From Guptibacillus hwajinpoensis (GTDB lineage: Bacteria; Bacillota; Bacilli; Bacillales; Guptibacillaceae): DNA of 64,000 nt. The stretch's first letter is position 1. Each line of letters begins with the position of its first letter. The notes under the pieces were generated by a model, which searched no databases, was not told the DNA's origin, and saw only the letters and a list, made by a program, of their open reading frames with translations. Shown piece by piece: positions 25,213-34,616 of the stretch. A program made the translations under genes and the position numbers. The stretch covers positions 124,001 to 188,000 of the forward strand of contig NZ_JAIVKU010000005.1 of NCBI RefSeq assembly GCF_020524165.1. The letters run 5' to 3'.

Positions 25213-28080
25213 CTAAGTTGCTAATGGGAATCGTTTTGATAGAAGAAGTTTTTCAAAACGATCCTTATTTAATGGTTTACTATAAAAAAATCCTTGGGCA
25301 AAATTACAGCCAAAGCTCCGAATAATGTCACCCTGCTCTTTCGTTTCAATGCCTTCTGCGACGATTGATAAATTCAATCCCTCACACATCGTAATAACTG
25401 CTTTAACAATGGCAGCATCAGCATTATTTTCTTGAAGGTTTCGAATGAAGGACTGATCGATTTTCAAAATATCAAGAGGAAAATCCTTCAAGTAGCTAAG
25501 TGAAGAATAGCCTGTACCAAAATCGTCAATCGATACTTTAATACCCATGCCACGCAGTTCATTTAACATTGAAATACTATAATCCGTATTTACGAGTGTT
25601 GTGCTTTCTGTTACTTCAAGATGGAGCGAATGAGGCGAAAGACCTGATGCTCGTAATGCTTCACGAACAGAGCCGACGAATTCCTCACTCTGAAACTGTC
25701 GTCCTGATACGTTAACGCTAATGGATAAATCATCATATCCTAGCGCCTGCCACCTACTCGTTTGCATGCACGCTTCATTTAAAACCCATATGCCTATTTC
25801 TTCAATCAAACCTGTTTCTTCCGCGAGGGGAATAAATTGAGCTGGTGAAACGAGACCAAGCTTCGGATGATTCCAGCGTATCAACGCTTCACACGCGTAA
25901 ATCTTTTTTTCATCAAGATTTACTTGCGGCTGATAGTATAATGTAAGCTCTTCCTTTTCAAGAGCTCTTCTTAAATAACTTTCTAGCTCTAAACGTTCAA
26001 AAGCTTCATCTGTCATTTCATCCGTATAAAACTCAATATAGTTTGCACCTTGTTGCTTCGCACGATCTAATGCAATATAAGCATTTTTCATGAGCGTATC
26101 GAGATCCTGACCATCGAGTGGAAACAGACTTATTCCGATGCCAACCGTCATAAAATATTCCACATCATCAAAAAGAATCGGCTGTTTTAAATGTTCCACG
26201 ACACGTCTTGCCAGCATCAAAGCATCTTTTTCACATATAAGCCCTGGAAGAAGAACAGTAAATTCGTCTCCACCAAATCGTGCAAGCACCGCATCATCTT
26301 TAATCGCTTCTTTAATACGGCTGGTCACCTGCTTCAGGATTTGGTCTCCCCGTTGATGTCCCAAACTATCATTAATTAATTTAAACCGATCAAGGTCAAT
26401 AAACATAACGGCTAGTTTTTCTTCTGTATTTTTTAAAGATTCATTTAATAATTTTTCAAACAACAGGCGATTGGGTAGTTCTGTAAGTACATCATAATAC
26501 GCAAGATGAGCAATTTTCTCCTCAGCTCTCCGCTGATTCATGATGCTTTTAGCAACCCCGTATGCTCCTGTAATTTCTCCGTTCACGAGGATCGGGATAT
26601 TTGTGATGGTGAATAACACATCTACACCAGACTTATGAACAAGATGCGCTTCATAAGTTTGAGCCATCCCCTGGAATGTTTGATAAAACTTCTCTCTTGT
26701 CATTTGCACATCTTTAGAAGAGACAAACTGTAGGGAATGTTTACTCATTACTTCTTCGGACGAATAACCTAGCAATGATTTTAATGCAGGGTTAACACTC
26801 GTAATTTTACCGTATACATCAACCGAGTAAACGAGATTCGGATTTTGTTCAAACAGTGATTTAAAACGCTGCTCTGACTGCTGTAGATTGGTGTTTAACG
26901 TCTCTAATTCTTCTGTAGAAGCTTTAATTAAATGTGATAGTGCCATTAAACCATCCAAGTCATTCATCTCCTGATTGTGTAATGGTAGATGCCTTACAGC
27001 TTGTTGTTTAGCATCCCTTTCGTTGAAGTGCGCAAATACCATATGATTCTCATCATAATGAAACGCGGTGCCATCTGAATAGTATTCAGATTTAAGCCTA
27101 ACAGAAGTGAGCGTGCCTTTATTCTCAAGGCGATCAAAATAGCGAACAAGTTCGTTAATAAAAGGGTTAGGAAGAGGTGCAGCCGAAAAAGAAAAGAGAC
27201 TTTCTAAGCCAATGTTCTCAACATTTTGTTTCATACGCTCATAAGAGTCTACCATTTGCGTGGCATCCCCATAAGAAAATTGCACCTTCGACCCATGAGT
27301 AAGAACTGCGTTTATTGTTACAGAACCGTCTCGATGCTTCTCTAGTACGGAGATCGGCTTTTCTTTTCCATTCAATAAGTGAAGCAACGGAACATGAGTT
27401 GATGATTCCGGGAGACGTTTAGCCACATCGTCGCCTAAATATTTCTCATAGAATGCAACTGCACTCATCCCCTCTATTTCAAAAAGGCGAGATCCCAGCA
27501 CTTTTGTGACTTCAAACGTTCTTCCTGCTGGCCTCCAAAAGGTTTCCCTATAAACATGCGCCTGTATGTCCAGCCCACTAATACGAACGCCTACAATTCC
27601 CTCCAAAAGAAGTTGGTGACCGGCCACTACGAAGGAACTGTGATTCTTTTCAGTAGCTTTCCCACCAATAAAGGGGGTTGATTTCATGAGTGTAAAAACA
27701 GCCTCATCCTCGATCCCACTATTAAAAAGAATGATAAGCTCATTAGGATGCTCGACAAATGGTTTATCCAATTCGGATCCTTCGATCACAAATGGCTTCA
27801 CTTCTGTATGTTGAAATGTTGTGAAAGAAACGACAATACCTTCCGATACAGAGTTATTCTCGAAAAACGCACCTTCTGCTGTTGTTCCGATTAGGACGGC
27901 ATGAGGTAAAAGATTTGATATTTCCTGTGCAATACGAGCCGCAAGTTCTTTGTCATCCGACAAGCAAAATAACTGAACGAGTACAGCATGCGCCTGAAAC
28001 AATTTCGAATGATTCATCATATATTCGCGCAGGTTTTCTTCGTGAGAGACCTTGACTGAAAATGTTCTCAAGCTTGACAC
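25213..28080 (-). CDS. FIST-PAS-GGDEF-EAL cyclic-di-GMP signalling protein
   Basis: The 955-residue multidomain protein has FIST_N and FIST_C sensory domains (about residues 20-370, e.g. LPHAVLIGTTAEGAFF and FIGGKATEKNHSSFVVAG), a coiled linker and a PAS domain (about 405-515). A diguanylate cyclase domain with an intact ARFGGDEF near 600 follows, then a phosphodiesterase domain with EALIRWNHP near 730, DDFGTGYSSL and AEGIET. Both catalytic signatures are present, so either or both activities are possible. FIST domains are thought to sense small ligands such as amino acids. No transmembrane segment is visible. A GTG at 28080 is used; a TTG at 28071 is better spaced from GGATGAGG and may be the true start. 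Confidence 0.88.
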   Translation of the reverse strand: MSSLRTFSVKVSHEENLREYMMNHSKLFQAHAVLVQLFCLSDDKELAARIAQEISNLLPHAVLIGTTAEGAFFENNSVSEGIVVSFTTFQHTEVKPFVIEGSELDKPFVEHPNELIILFNSGIEDEAVFTLMKSTPFIGGKATEKNHSSFVVAGHQLLLEGIVGVRISGLDIQAHVYRETFWRPAGRTFEVTKVLGSRLFEIEGMSAVAFYEKYLGDDVAKRLPESSTHVPLLHLLNGKEKPISVLEKHRDGSVTINAVLTHGSKVQFSYGDATQMVDSYERMKQNVENIGLESLFSFSAAPLPNPFINELVRYFDRLENKGTLTSVRLKSEYYSDGTAFHYDENHMVFAHFNERDAKQQAVRHLPLHNQEMNDLDGLMALSHLIKASTEELETLNTNLQQSEQRFKSLFEQNPNLVYSVDVYGKITSVNPALKSLLGYSSEEVMSKHSLQFVSSKDVQMTREKFYQTFQGMAQTYEAHLVHKSGVDVLFTITNIPILVNGEITGAYGVAKSIMNQRRAEEKIAHLAYYDVLTELPNRLLFEKLLNESLKNTEEKLAVMFIDLDRFKLINDSLGHQRGDQILKQVTSRIKEAIKDDAVLARFGGDEFTVLLPGLICEKDALMLARRVVEHLKQPILFDDVEYFMTVGIGISLFPLDGQDLDTLMKNAYIALDRAKQQGANYIEFYTDEMTDEAFERLELESYLRRALEKEELTLYYQPQVNLDEKKIYACEALIRWNHPKLGLVSPAQFIPLAEETGLIEEIGIWVLNEACMQTSRWQALGYDDLSISVNVSGRQFQSEEFVGSVREALRASGLSPHSLHLEVTESTTLVNTDYSISMLNELRGMGIKVSIDDFGTGYSSLSYLKDFPLDILKIDQSFIRNLQENNADAAIVKAVITMCEGLNLSIVAEGIETKEQGDIIRSFGCNFAQGFFYSKPLNKDRFEKLLLSKRFPLAT

Positions 28081-28224
28081 ACCTCATCCTTCAATGCCTT
28101 TAATTCGAAAGTTTTTATTATGTCTATCATATCAAAAACTAAAATAGACGAATACATCTATACCAGAAATATGCCAATCGACCCTACTTCCTATATCGGC
28201 ATAAACAAATCAAACGTTTAACAG

Positions 28225-28254
28225 AAAAAACCACCTGATTAGAGGTGGGTTTTA
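28225..28254 (-). terminator. Terminator after yisL
   Basis: On the minus strand ACCCACCT pairs with AGGTGGTT, followed by TTTTTT. It lies just past the yisL stop. Confidence 0.85.
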
Positions 28255-28258
28255 GGAC

Positions 28259-28609
28259 TTATAGCTGATAAAGATGCAGTACAGAATACCCATAAAAAAT
28301 GACAAGGAGAAAAGCAAACATAAATTGTAGCCAAAATGGCCATATGGTTTTCTCTTTTTTTCCCCTAACAAGAATCATTTCCATTGAAAAAATGAGCCAT
28401 AGTGCAACAACACCTTTGACAATCGACGGTCCCCAAAATTGATATCCCACGACAAGGAACATGCCAGTAATTACCGTCAAAATATAAAATAAACGAAGAA
28501 CCATATGAACTCTATTTTGCGCCTTACCTTTCCCAGCTCTCATGAAATAGTAGCTTACAAGAAAAAGAATAAGTGTTAACCCCCAAGCAGTATAGTGGGC
28601 ATGAAGCAT
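28259..28609 (-). CDS. yisL: DUF1516 membrane protein YisL
   Basis: The 116-residue protein consists of four hydrophobic helices with short basic loops (start MLHAHYTAWGLTLILFLVSYYFM). It matches the Bacillus YisL/DUF1516 family in length and N-terminus. No function is known for the family. It is a single gene with its own terminator. Presence near asnO and yisK fits the conserved yis neighbourhood of B. subtilis. Confidence 0.8.
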   Translation of the reverse strand: MLHAHYTAWGLTLILFLVSYYFMRAGKGKAQNRVHMVLRLFYILTVITGMFLVVGYQFWGPSIVKGVVALWLIFSMEMILVRGKKEKTIWPFWLQFMFAFLLVIFYGYSVLHLYQL

Positions 28610-28771
28610 GCAAGATCTCTCCTTTTATCACAGTCTCTCTTAAATCATATCATGAAAACGCGTTCCAAGTATTTTGGAACATCCTTCCTAATTTTCCTTA
28701 AATGATAGGAAGGAAACGATTTCATTGTTATACTAGTATGGAAGACTAAAAGAATGGGAGTGAACGGTAAT

Positions 28772-29968
28772 ATGGTACAAACAAAAGACATTATTGAAAT
28801 GACGGAGCAATACGGTGCGCACAATTATCATCCACTGCCAATCGTTATTGCAGAAGCTGAGGGTGTTTGGGTAAAAGATCCTGAAGGCAATCGTTACATG
28901 GATATGCTTAGCGCATATTCTGCGGTCAATCAGGGCCATAGGCATCCGAAAATCATTCAAGCTTTAAAGGATCAGGCTGATCGCGTGACATTAACTTCTC
29001 GCGCCTTCCATAATGACCAGCTGGCTCCTTTTTACCGAAAAGTTTCTGAATTTACAAACAAAGAAATGATTCTGCCGATGAATACCGGGGCAGAGGCAGT
29101 TGAAACTGCTGTAAAAGCGATGCGTCGTTGGGCTTATGAAGTGAAAGGCGTAGAAAAGGATAAAGCCGAAATTATTGCCTGTGAAGGGAATTTCCACGGT
29201 CGTACAATGACAGCTGTCTCTCTCTCTTCTGAAGAGGAGTACCAGCGAGGATTTGGACCGATGCTTCCAGGAATTAAATTGATTCCATATGGTGATCTTG
29301 ATGCATTGAAAAAAGCCATCACGCCAAATACAGCCGGCTTCTTATTTGAACCCATTCAGGGTGAAGCTGGTATTAACATTCCTCCTGAAGGATTCCTTAA
29401 AGAAGCTTATGACTATTGTAAAGAACAACGCGTTCTTTTCGTTGCCGATGAAATTCAAGCTGGGCTCTGTCGATCAGGTAAACGCTTCGCATGTGATTGG
29501 GATAACGTTGAACCTGATATGTACATTCTTGGTAAGGCACTTGGTGGTGGCGTATTTCCAATTTCGTGTGTAGCGGCTAACGAAGAAGTGCTTGGCGTAT
29601 TTACTCCCGGCTCACATGGCTCTACGTTTGGAGGAAACCCACTAGCATGCGCCGTATCGGTGGCATCTTTAGAAGTTCTTGAAGATGAAAAACTAGCTGA
29701 TCGCTCTCTTAAACTCGGAAACTACTTTCAGGAAAAGTTAAAAGAAATCAACAATCCTGTTATTAAGGAAGTGCGCGGACGCGGCCTATTTATTGGAGTT
29801 GAACTTCATGAAGCGGCTCGTCCATATTGTGAGAAGCTAAAGGAAAAAGGCTTACTATGTAAAGAAACGCACGAAACCGTCATTCGCTTTGCACCTCCAC
29901 TTATTATCAGTGAAGAGGACTTAAATTGGGCGATAGAACAAATTACAGAAGTCTTATCAGTGCACTAG
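28772..29968 (+). CDS. rocD: Ornithine aminotransferase
   Basis: The 398-residue class-III PLP aminotransferase shows [31 protein letters not shown], the [12 protein letters not shown] motif, the cofactor-binding [12 protein letters not shown] and the lysine in [14 protein letters not shown]. The N-terminus and length match RocD, which converts ornithine and 2-oxoglutarate to glutamate semialdehyde in arginine catabolism. The ATG at 28772 is preferred to 28754 because GGGAGTGA precedes it. No roc transporter genes adjoin. A TATACT at 28729 may be part of its promoter. It is convergent with gabD, and a shared terminator separates them. Confidence 0.9.
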   Translation: MVQTKDIIEMTEQYGAHNYHPLPIVIAEAEGVWVKDPEGNRYMDMLSAYSAVNQGHRHPKIIQALKDQADRVTLTSRAFHNDQLAPFYRKVSEFTNKEMILPMNTGAEAVETAVKAMRRWAYEVKGVEKDKAEIIACEGNFHGRTMTAVSLSSEEEYQRGFGPMLPGIKLIPYGDLDALKKAITPNTAGFLFEPIQGEAGINIPPEGFLKEAYDYCKEQRVLFVADEIQAGLCRSGKRFACDWDNVEPDMYILGKALGGGVFPISCVAANEEVLGVFTPGSHGSTFGGNPLACAVSVASLEVLEDEKLADRSLKLGNYFQEKLKEINNPVIKEVRGRGLFIGVELHEAARPYCEKLKEKGLLCKETHETVIRFAPPLIISEEDLNWAIEQITEVLSVH

Positions 29969-29975
29969 AAGATAG

Positions 29976-30008
29976 AAAAAAACCTCGCTATATAGCGAGG
30001 TTTTCTTC
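29976..30008. terminator. Bidirectional terminator between rocD and gabD
   Basis: AACCTCGCTATATAGCGAGG is a near-perfect palindrome preceded by AAAAAA and followed by TTTTC. It separates convergent genes. Confidence 0.9.
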
Positions 30009-30012
30009 TATT

Positions 30013-31437
30013 CTATAATCCGATGGAAACATATTTAGTTTCTAGGTATGCTTCAATTCCTTCATGACCGCCTTCGCGACCAAGACCGCTCTGCTTCATC
30101 CCACCAAATGGGGCCTGTGCAGCTGAAGGAACTCCGTCATTCCACCCAACAATTCCATAGTCTAGACCATTAACGACATGGTTTCCTCTTCGAACACTTT
30201 CACTAAATACGTATGCTGCAAGTCCAAACGGTGTTTGGTTCGCAAACTTGATGGCTTCATCATCTGTTGTCACTTTCTGAATTGGAGCTACCGGTCCAAA
30301 CGTTTCTTCATTCATAATCAACATACCCGGCGTCACATCTTTCAAAATAGTAGGGCGGTAGAAGTAGGATCCGTTTTCTTCATACCCTTCTCCTCCAACC
30401 ACGCACTCTGCTCCCTGGCTAAGCGCATTTTGCACATGCTTTTCTACCTTCTCATAGCCATCTTTATCAATCATCGGACCAATGTCTGTCCCTTTTTCTA
30501 ATCCGTTACCAACTTTAAGATCTTTCGTCTTATCAGCGAACTTTGAAATAAATTCATCATAAATCTTCTCTTGCACATAAATGCGATTCCCGCAAATACA
30601 CGTTTGACCGCCATTTCGGAACTTAGATGCAATAACGCCGTCAACTGCCTTGTCGATATCGGCATCGTCAAGAACGATAATCGGGGCATGTCCACCAAGC
30701 TCAAGTGAAATGTTTTTCACCGTTTCAGCTGCCTGCTCCATTAATTTCTTGCCCACTTCCGTTGAACCTGTAAATGTGATTTTGCGAACGTGTGGGTTAC
30801 TCATCAGTTCGCCCGCTACCTCTGATGATTTACCCGTAACGAGATTAACAACGCCCTTCGGTATGCCTGCTTCCTCACAAAGCTCTACAAGACGTACAGC
30901 CGTTAGAGGCGTTGCGGACGGCGGCTTCACGACAAACGTACATCCTGCTGCTAAAGCCGGGGCAAGTTTCCGCGCAATCATGGCTGCTGGGAAGTTCCAC
31001 GGTGTGATTGCACCAACAACCCCAACCGGCTGCTTACGTACTTCCATCATACGCTCCTCTTTGTGAGGTGGAATCGTACGTCCATACACACGCTTACCTT
31101 CTTCTGCAAACCATTCAACGAAAGAAGCAGAGTACGCGACTTCTCCTTTTGATTCATGAAGCGGTTTTCCCATTTCAAGCGTCATGAGTTCAGCTAGTTC
31201 ATCTTCGTGATCCATCATAAGGCCATGAAGTTTCTTTAAGTATGAAGACCGCTCATAGGCGGTGAGGCTTGACCACTCCGGGAATGCTTGATGCGCAGCG
31301 TCAATTGCCTTCTTCGTTTCCGATTTCCCTCCTACCGGAACAGTACCAACGAGTTCTCCAGTTGCAGGGTTGTTCACTTCAAGCTTTTCAAGATCCTGAC
31401 CTGTCCATTCACCATTAATGTAATGAAACTTTTCCAT
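30013..31437 (-). CDS. gabD: NAD(P)-dependent succinate-semialdehyde dehydrogenase
   Basis: The 474-residue aldehyde dehydrogenase has the NAD-binding PWNFPAAMIARKLAPAL segment, the TGSTEVGK Rossmann motif, the general base in SLELGGHAP and the catalytic cysteine in NGGQTCICGNR. The overall sequence resembles GabD, which oxidises succinate semialdehyde from GABA breakdown to succinate. No gabT lies beside it, so other short-chain aldehydes remain possible substrates. A clear AGGAGG site precedes the ATG at 31437. Confidence 0.85.
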   Translation of the reverse strand: MEKFHYINGEWTGQDLEKLEVNNPATGELVGTVPVGGKSETKKAIDAAHQAFPEWSSLTAYERSSYLKKLHGLMMDHEDELAELMTLEMGKPLHESKGEVAYSASFVEWFAEEGKRVYGRTIPPHKEERMMEVRKQPVGVVGAITPWNFPAAMIARKLAPALAAGCTFVVKPPSATPLTAVRLVELCEEAGIPKGVVNLVTGKSSEVAGELMSNPHVRKITFTGSTEVGKKLMEQAAETVKNISLELGGHAPIIVLDDADIDKAVDGVIASKFRNGGQTCICGNRIYVQEKIYDEFISKFADKTKDLKVGNGLEKGTDIGPMIDKDGYEKVEKHVQNALSQGAECVVGGEGYEENGSYFYRPTILKDVTPGMLIMNEETFGPVAPIQKVTTDDEAIKFANQTPFGLAAYVFSESVRRGNHVVNGLDYGIVGWNDGVPSAAQAPFGGMKQSGLGREGGHEGIEAYLETKYVSIGL

Positions 31438-31506
31438 TCGCTATTCCTCCTAATCGGTTCTCTGGATAACAATTCCTTTTTTGAGAATGATTTAAACACG
31501 AGAACG

Positions 31507-32382
31507 TTATCTTTTTCTTATTTCATTACGTAAAGTCCCAATTCCTTCTATGTTTATTTCAATCACGTCCCCGTCCATAAGATAGTTAGGCGGATTGAAC
31601 CCTTTTCCAACTCCCGCTGGTGTCCCGGTTGCAATAATATCACCAGGCTCTAACGTCATGCCTTTGGAGAGAACATGGATTAGCTCAGGAATCGTGAAAA
31701 TAAAATTGGATGTGTTCCCGTTTTGTCTTACTTCTCCATTTACTTTCGTCACGATTGTTAGTGCATGTGGGTCAGGAACCGCTGAGGTATGTAACACAAC
31801 TGGACCCATTGGACAAGAATCATCCAGACTTTTCCCTATAAAAAACTGACCATGTTTTTTTTGAAGATCCCGTGCTGTTAGATCATTGATGATTGTATAG
31901 CCAAACACATAATCCATCGCATCATCCATTTTTATTCCTTTGCCTTTCTTACCAATCACAACAGCCAGCTCACCTTCGTAATCAAGCGTTTCAGATAACT
32001 CATTATCAAACGTTAGAACGCGATTAGGTGCAGAGACCGTTGTTGGTGCTTTCGTGAAAATCATCGGGTGTAACGGGATATCTTTCTCGCTACCCATTTC
32101 AATCGCATGATCTCGATAATTTTTTCCAACACAGAAAATGTTTTTAGCTGGTCTCGTAATAGGAGCTAGGATCTGTATACCATCAACTGAAAGATGATAT
32201 CGAGATGAAAGGTCATCAAACTGATCAAAAGAAGGTGTACCGCGTTGAATAAACGTTTGTAGATCTGGTATGTCTATCCCCTGATCAAGGTAATAGTCTT
32301 TTAAGTTTATAATCTGCTGATTCTCTTCATCAAAAATCCCAAACCCAGATTCTTCGTTAACTTGAAATGAAACAAATTTCAT
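31507..32382 (-). CDS. yisK: Fumarylacetoacetate hydrolase family protein, YisK-like
   Basis: The 291-residue protein has the FAH C-terminal fold. The metal-binding glutamates lie in LDYEGELAVVIGKKGKGI, the substrate region in HPMIFTKAPTTV, and later come NDLTARDLQ and ATGTPAGVG. The family includes oxaloacetate/acylpyruvate hydrolases and decarboxylases. B. subtilis YisK has oxaloacetate decarboxylase activity and affects cell shape, so such roles are possible. The start MKFVSFQV at 32382 is chosen by homology and by AAGGAGTGA upstream; the longer frame to 32550 has no family support. Confidence 0.82.
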   Translation of the reverse strand: MKFVSFQVNEESGFGIFDEENQQIINLKDYYLDQGIDIPDLQTFIQRGTPSFDQFDDLSSRYHLSVDGIQILAPITRPAKNIFCVGKNYRDHAIEMGSEKDIPLHPMIFTKAPTTVSAPNRVLTFDNELSETLDYEGELAVVIGKKGKGIKMDDAMDYVFGYTIINDLTARDLQKKHGQFFIGKSLDDSCPMGPVVLHTSAVPDPHALTIVTKVNGEVRQNGNTSNFIFTIPELIHVLSKGMTLEPGDIIATGTPAGVGKGFNPPNYLMDGDVIEINIEGIGTLRNEIRKR

Positions 32383-32510
32383 AAAACCAATCACTCCTTC
32401 TTTGCAAATAGAAATAGAGTTATTCTCATTAAACCTATTATGACATGAATGGAGTTTTATTTTCACGAATATTTCGTTAATAAAGTGACAATTGGATACA
32501 CAATTACATA

Positions 32511-32543
32511 CAAAAAAAGACCTGTATGGTAACAGGTCTTTTT
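32511..32543 (-). terminator. Terminator after the YknX-like gene
   Basis: On the minus strand GACCTGT pairs with ACAGGTC, followed by TTTTTTTG. It lies a few bases after the stop codon at 32547. Confidence 0.88.
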
Positions 32544-32546
32544 CTC

Positions 32547-33719
32547 TCATCCTTTGCTTTCCTTATCTGGAGTAGGCTTCTGATCTTCTTCTGTTTCTTT
32601 CTCCTGATCTTTTTTCTCAGAAAGCAATTCTGTAAAAGCTTCTCTAGGTTCAGTTAAAACTTTTTCCTTTAGGTTAAGACCTGAAAGGATTTCAACGCGA
32701 CCATCTTCGATTCGTCCTTGCTCTATCTTTCGTAAATGAATTTCACCTTTTTCGAAAACAACCACATAACTCTTATCGTCCTTTTCAATGATGCTTTCTT
32801 CAGGTACAGACGGTGCATTGGTATTTTGGTGGAGAGGAACGTCAATGACTACGTGCGTTCCAGCCTTCATCTCACTATCTTCACTTAAAATGACGTTAAA
32901 GTGATACATACTAAAACCGGTGTCTTCTTCTACTTCGTAGGGACGATCTTCGAGGATCGTAATTCGCCCTTTGGCGGGTTGTCCCGGATAAGCAGCAGAA
33001 CGAATAATGACTTCCTGATCTACTGATAGTGTAGGATAGTCTACTTCATTAACAGCACCTTGTACGGTTAAGTCATTCGATAATACTTTTACCACGGCTT
33101 CTCCATCTTCAGGCGTTCGATTCACTTCCTCTACCACACCATTAAACGTGGCATCAACGGAAGTCTCAGCTTTATTCGTATCAGCTTCGGCAATTTGTCG
33201 CTCCAACTCTTTTACGTCAAGCTCAGCTAGCCTTTTCTTATACTCGGTATCTCTTATTTGCTCTTCGACATCAAGCTGCAATTGAAGCTTTTGATCATCT
33301 TCAAGATCTTCATTCGATTCAATGCGCGACGACTGAACTGCAAGAGCACTAAGCTGATCATCAAGTACGGAAACGGCTGTCTCTGCCTTATTCAGCTGTG
33401 CGTTCAAATCTGATACATCAACAGCTTCACTTTCTTCATATTCAAAAAGCGAAGTTCCTGTTGAAACATCATCTCCTTCATTCACAAGAACATCTGACAG
33501 ATTTCCCCGTGAAGCCTGATAAAAATAAGACTCCTCTAGTTCTGGAATAAGAACTCCTTCAAACGTCACAAGTTCCTCATATGTCTTTCCTTTTACAGTA
33601 ATTGTTTCAAGCTTCTTTTCACCTGCAATGACACTCTGAATGATCAAAGTGTTGACAGTAATAAAAAGAAGCAGGATAAGTGCAACGCTAATACTAATCC
33701 AAAGTGACTTACGATTCAC
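32547..33719 (-). CDS. Membrane-fusion (HlyD/YknX-like) periplasmic-adaptor protein
   Basis: The 390-residue protein has one N-terminal membrane helix (ISVALILLLFITVNTLII). A biotinyl-lipoyl-like and coiled-coil region (LNAQLNKAETAVSVLDDQLSAL...) and a beta-barrel domain with RSAAYPGQPAKGRIT follow, then a charged tail (EKKDQEKETEEDQKP). This is the adaptor layout of MacA/YknX proteins, which link an extracellular substrate to an ABC exporter. A GTG at 33719 is chosen because GGTGGAGGGT precedes it. It lies 20 bp after a YknW-like gene. The YknY ATPase and YknZ permease expected downstream are absent here. Confidence 0.82.
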   Translation of the reverse strand: MNRKSLWISISVALILLLFITVNTLIIQSVIAGEKKLETITVKGKTYEELVTFEGVLIPELEESYFYQASRGNLSDVLVNEGDDVSTGTSLFEYEESEAVDVSDLNAQLNKAETAVSVLDDQLSALAVQSSRIESNEDLEDDQKLQLQLDVEEQIRDTEYKKRLAELDVKELERQIAEADTNKAETSVDATFNGVVEEVNRTPEDGEAVVKVLSNDLTVQGAVNEVDYPTLSVDQEVIIRSAAYPGQPAKGRITILEDRPYEVEEDTGFSMYHFNVILSEDSEMKAGTHVVIDVPLHQNTNAPSVPEESIIEKDDKSYVVVFEKGEIHLRKIEQGRIEDGRVEILSGLNLKEKVLTEPREAFTELLSEKKDQEKETEEDQKPTPDKESKG

Positions 33720-33739
33720 GGTTTGACCCTCCACCTTTT

Positions 33740-34390
33740 TCAAAATGCCGTCCTCATATAAGCAGCGAGCGCGGCAATGAATAGATTCAATGTGACCGTC
33801 CAAAAAGTGACATACCCTCGCGATACCGATGAGCTTTGTCTAATTGCCGCATACTGAACAAACGTCCCCCAGGCTAAAAAGAGCGATAGACTATAGCTGA
33901 AATACAACCAGAATGGGATATTTGTTACTAAATCAACGTATACACCCAGGCTATAAGGAGAAACGAGCGACGGCTCATGAAGAAATGGAATAAACGGCAA
34001 TTGAAGGACCATACCGATTAACAGAATAAAGACAACATAGCTATGTATGTAGGCAAGCCTTTTAAAGCCAACTTGCTGAAAAAATGGCCAGTACAGGAGC
34101 GCTCCTCCTAACACAATGGCAAACAATGTTATGACGCCAAGCAAGCCATCTGTGATCACTTCACTTAAGACAAAAAGCAAGCGGTCTTCGGATGCAACCC
34201 CCGTATATTCCGGCATCTGACCAGCATATTTGATGTTCAGAAACGATGTAATTCCGACAATTAGAAACGAAAAAATGGCAAGTAAAATGACGCGCCACCA
34301 CGAACCTTTCAACCGATAAGCGGATTGAAGCGGCCGAAAATGTGAAAAAGGTTTAAAACTTCCTAAAACTAGTCTCATAGAATGCGACAT
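33740..34390 (-). CDS. Yip1-domain membrane protein, YknW-like
   Basis: The 216-residue protein has five hydrophobic helices typical of the Yip1 domain, with N-terminal residues RLVLGSFKPFSHFRPL in the cytoplasm. In B. subtilis the Yip1 protein YknW assembles the YknXYZ exporter that protects against the SdpC toxin. Here it forms a two-gene unit with a YknX-like adaptor. Its start lies about 80 bp after the large terminator of the recombination operon. Function by analogy only. Confidence 0.75.
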   Translation of the reverse strand: MSHSMRLVLGSFKPFSHFRPLQSAYRLKGSWWRVILLAIFSFLIVGITSFLNIKYAGQMPEYTGVASEDRLLFVLSEVITDGLLGVITLFAIVLGGALLYWPFFQQVGFKRLAYIHSYVVFILLIGMVLQLPFIPFLHEPSLVSPYSLGVYVDLVTNIPFWLYFSYSLSLFLAWGTFVQYAAIRQSSSVSRGYVTFWTVTLNLFIAALAAYMRTAF

Positions 34391-34470
34391 CCATGTTCCT
34401 CCTATGTAAATTACCTCAACTACTATTCATATTTTTACATAAACTCTCGTATTTTGACAGTATCTTTCAA

Positions 34471-34515
34471 GAAAAAAAGAGAAAACATATCCTTTCAGAT
34501 CGTTTTCTCTTTATT
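34471..34515 (-). terminator. Terminator of the addB-addA-sbcD-sbcC operon
   Basis: On the minus strand GAGAAAACGATCTG and ATGTTTTCTC form a stem of at least eight pairs, followed by TTTTTTTC. It lies about 100 bp after the sbcC stop. Confidence 0.7.
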
Positions 34516-34616
34516 AATTGACATAAAGCCAAACCTAGCTTTGCCTAATACGGTTACGGGAAAGGCGTGAATCTTTTATTGGCTAATCAGAACCATTCTT
34601 GTATCCAGACGATGCG

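Noticed and set aside
31507..32550. N-terminal extension of the YisK-like protein
   Set aside because: The first 56 codons of the longest frame are cysteine-rich, unlike the family, and a good start with a ribosome binding site lies at 32382.
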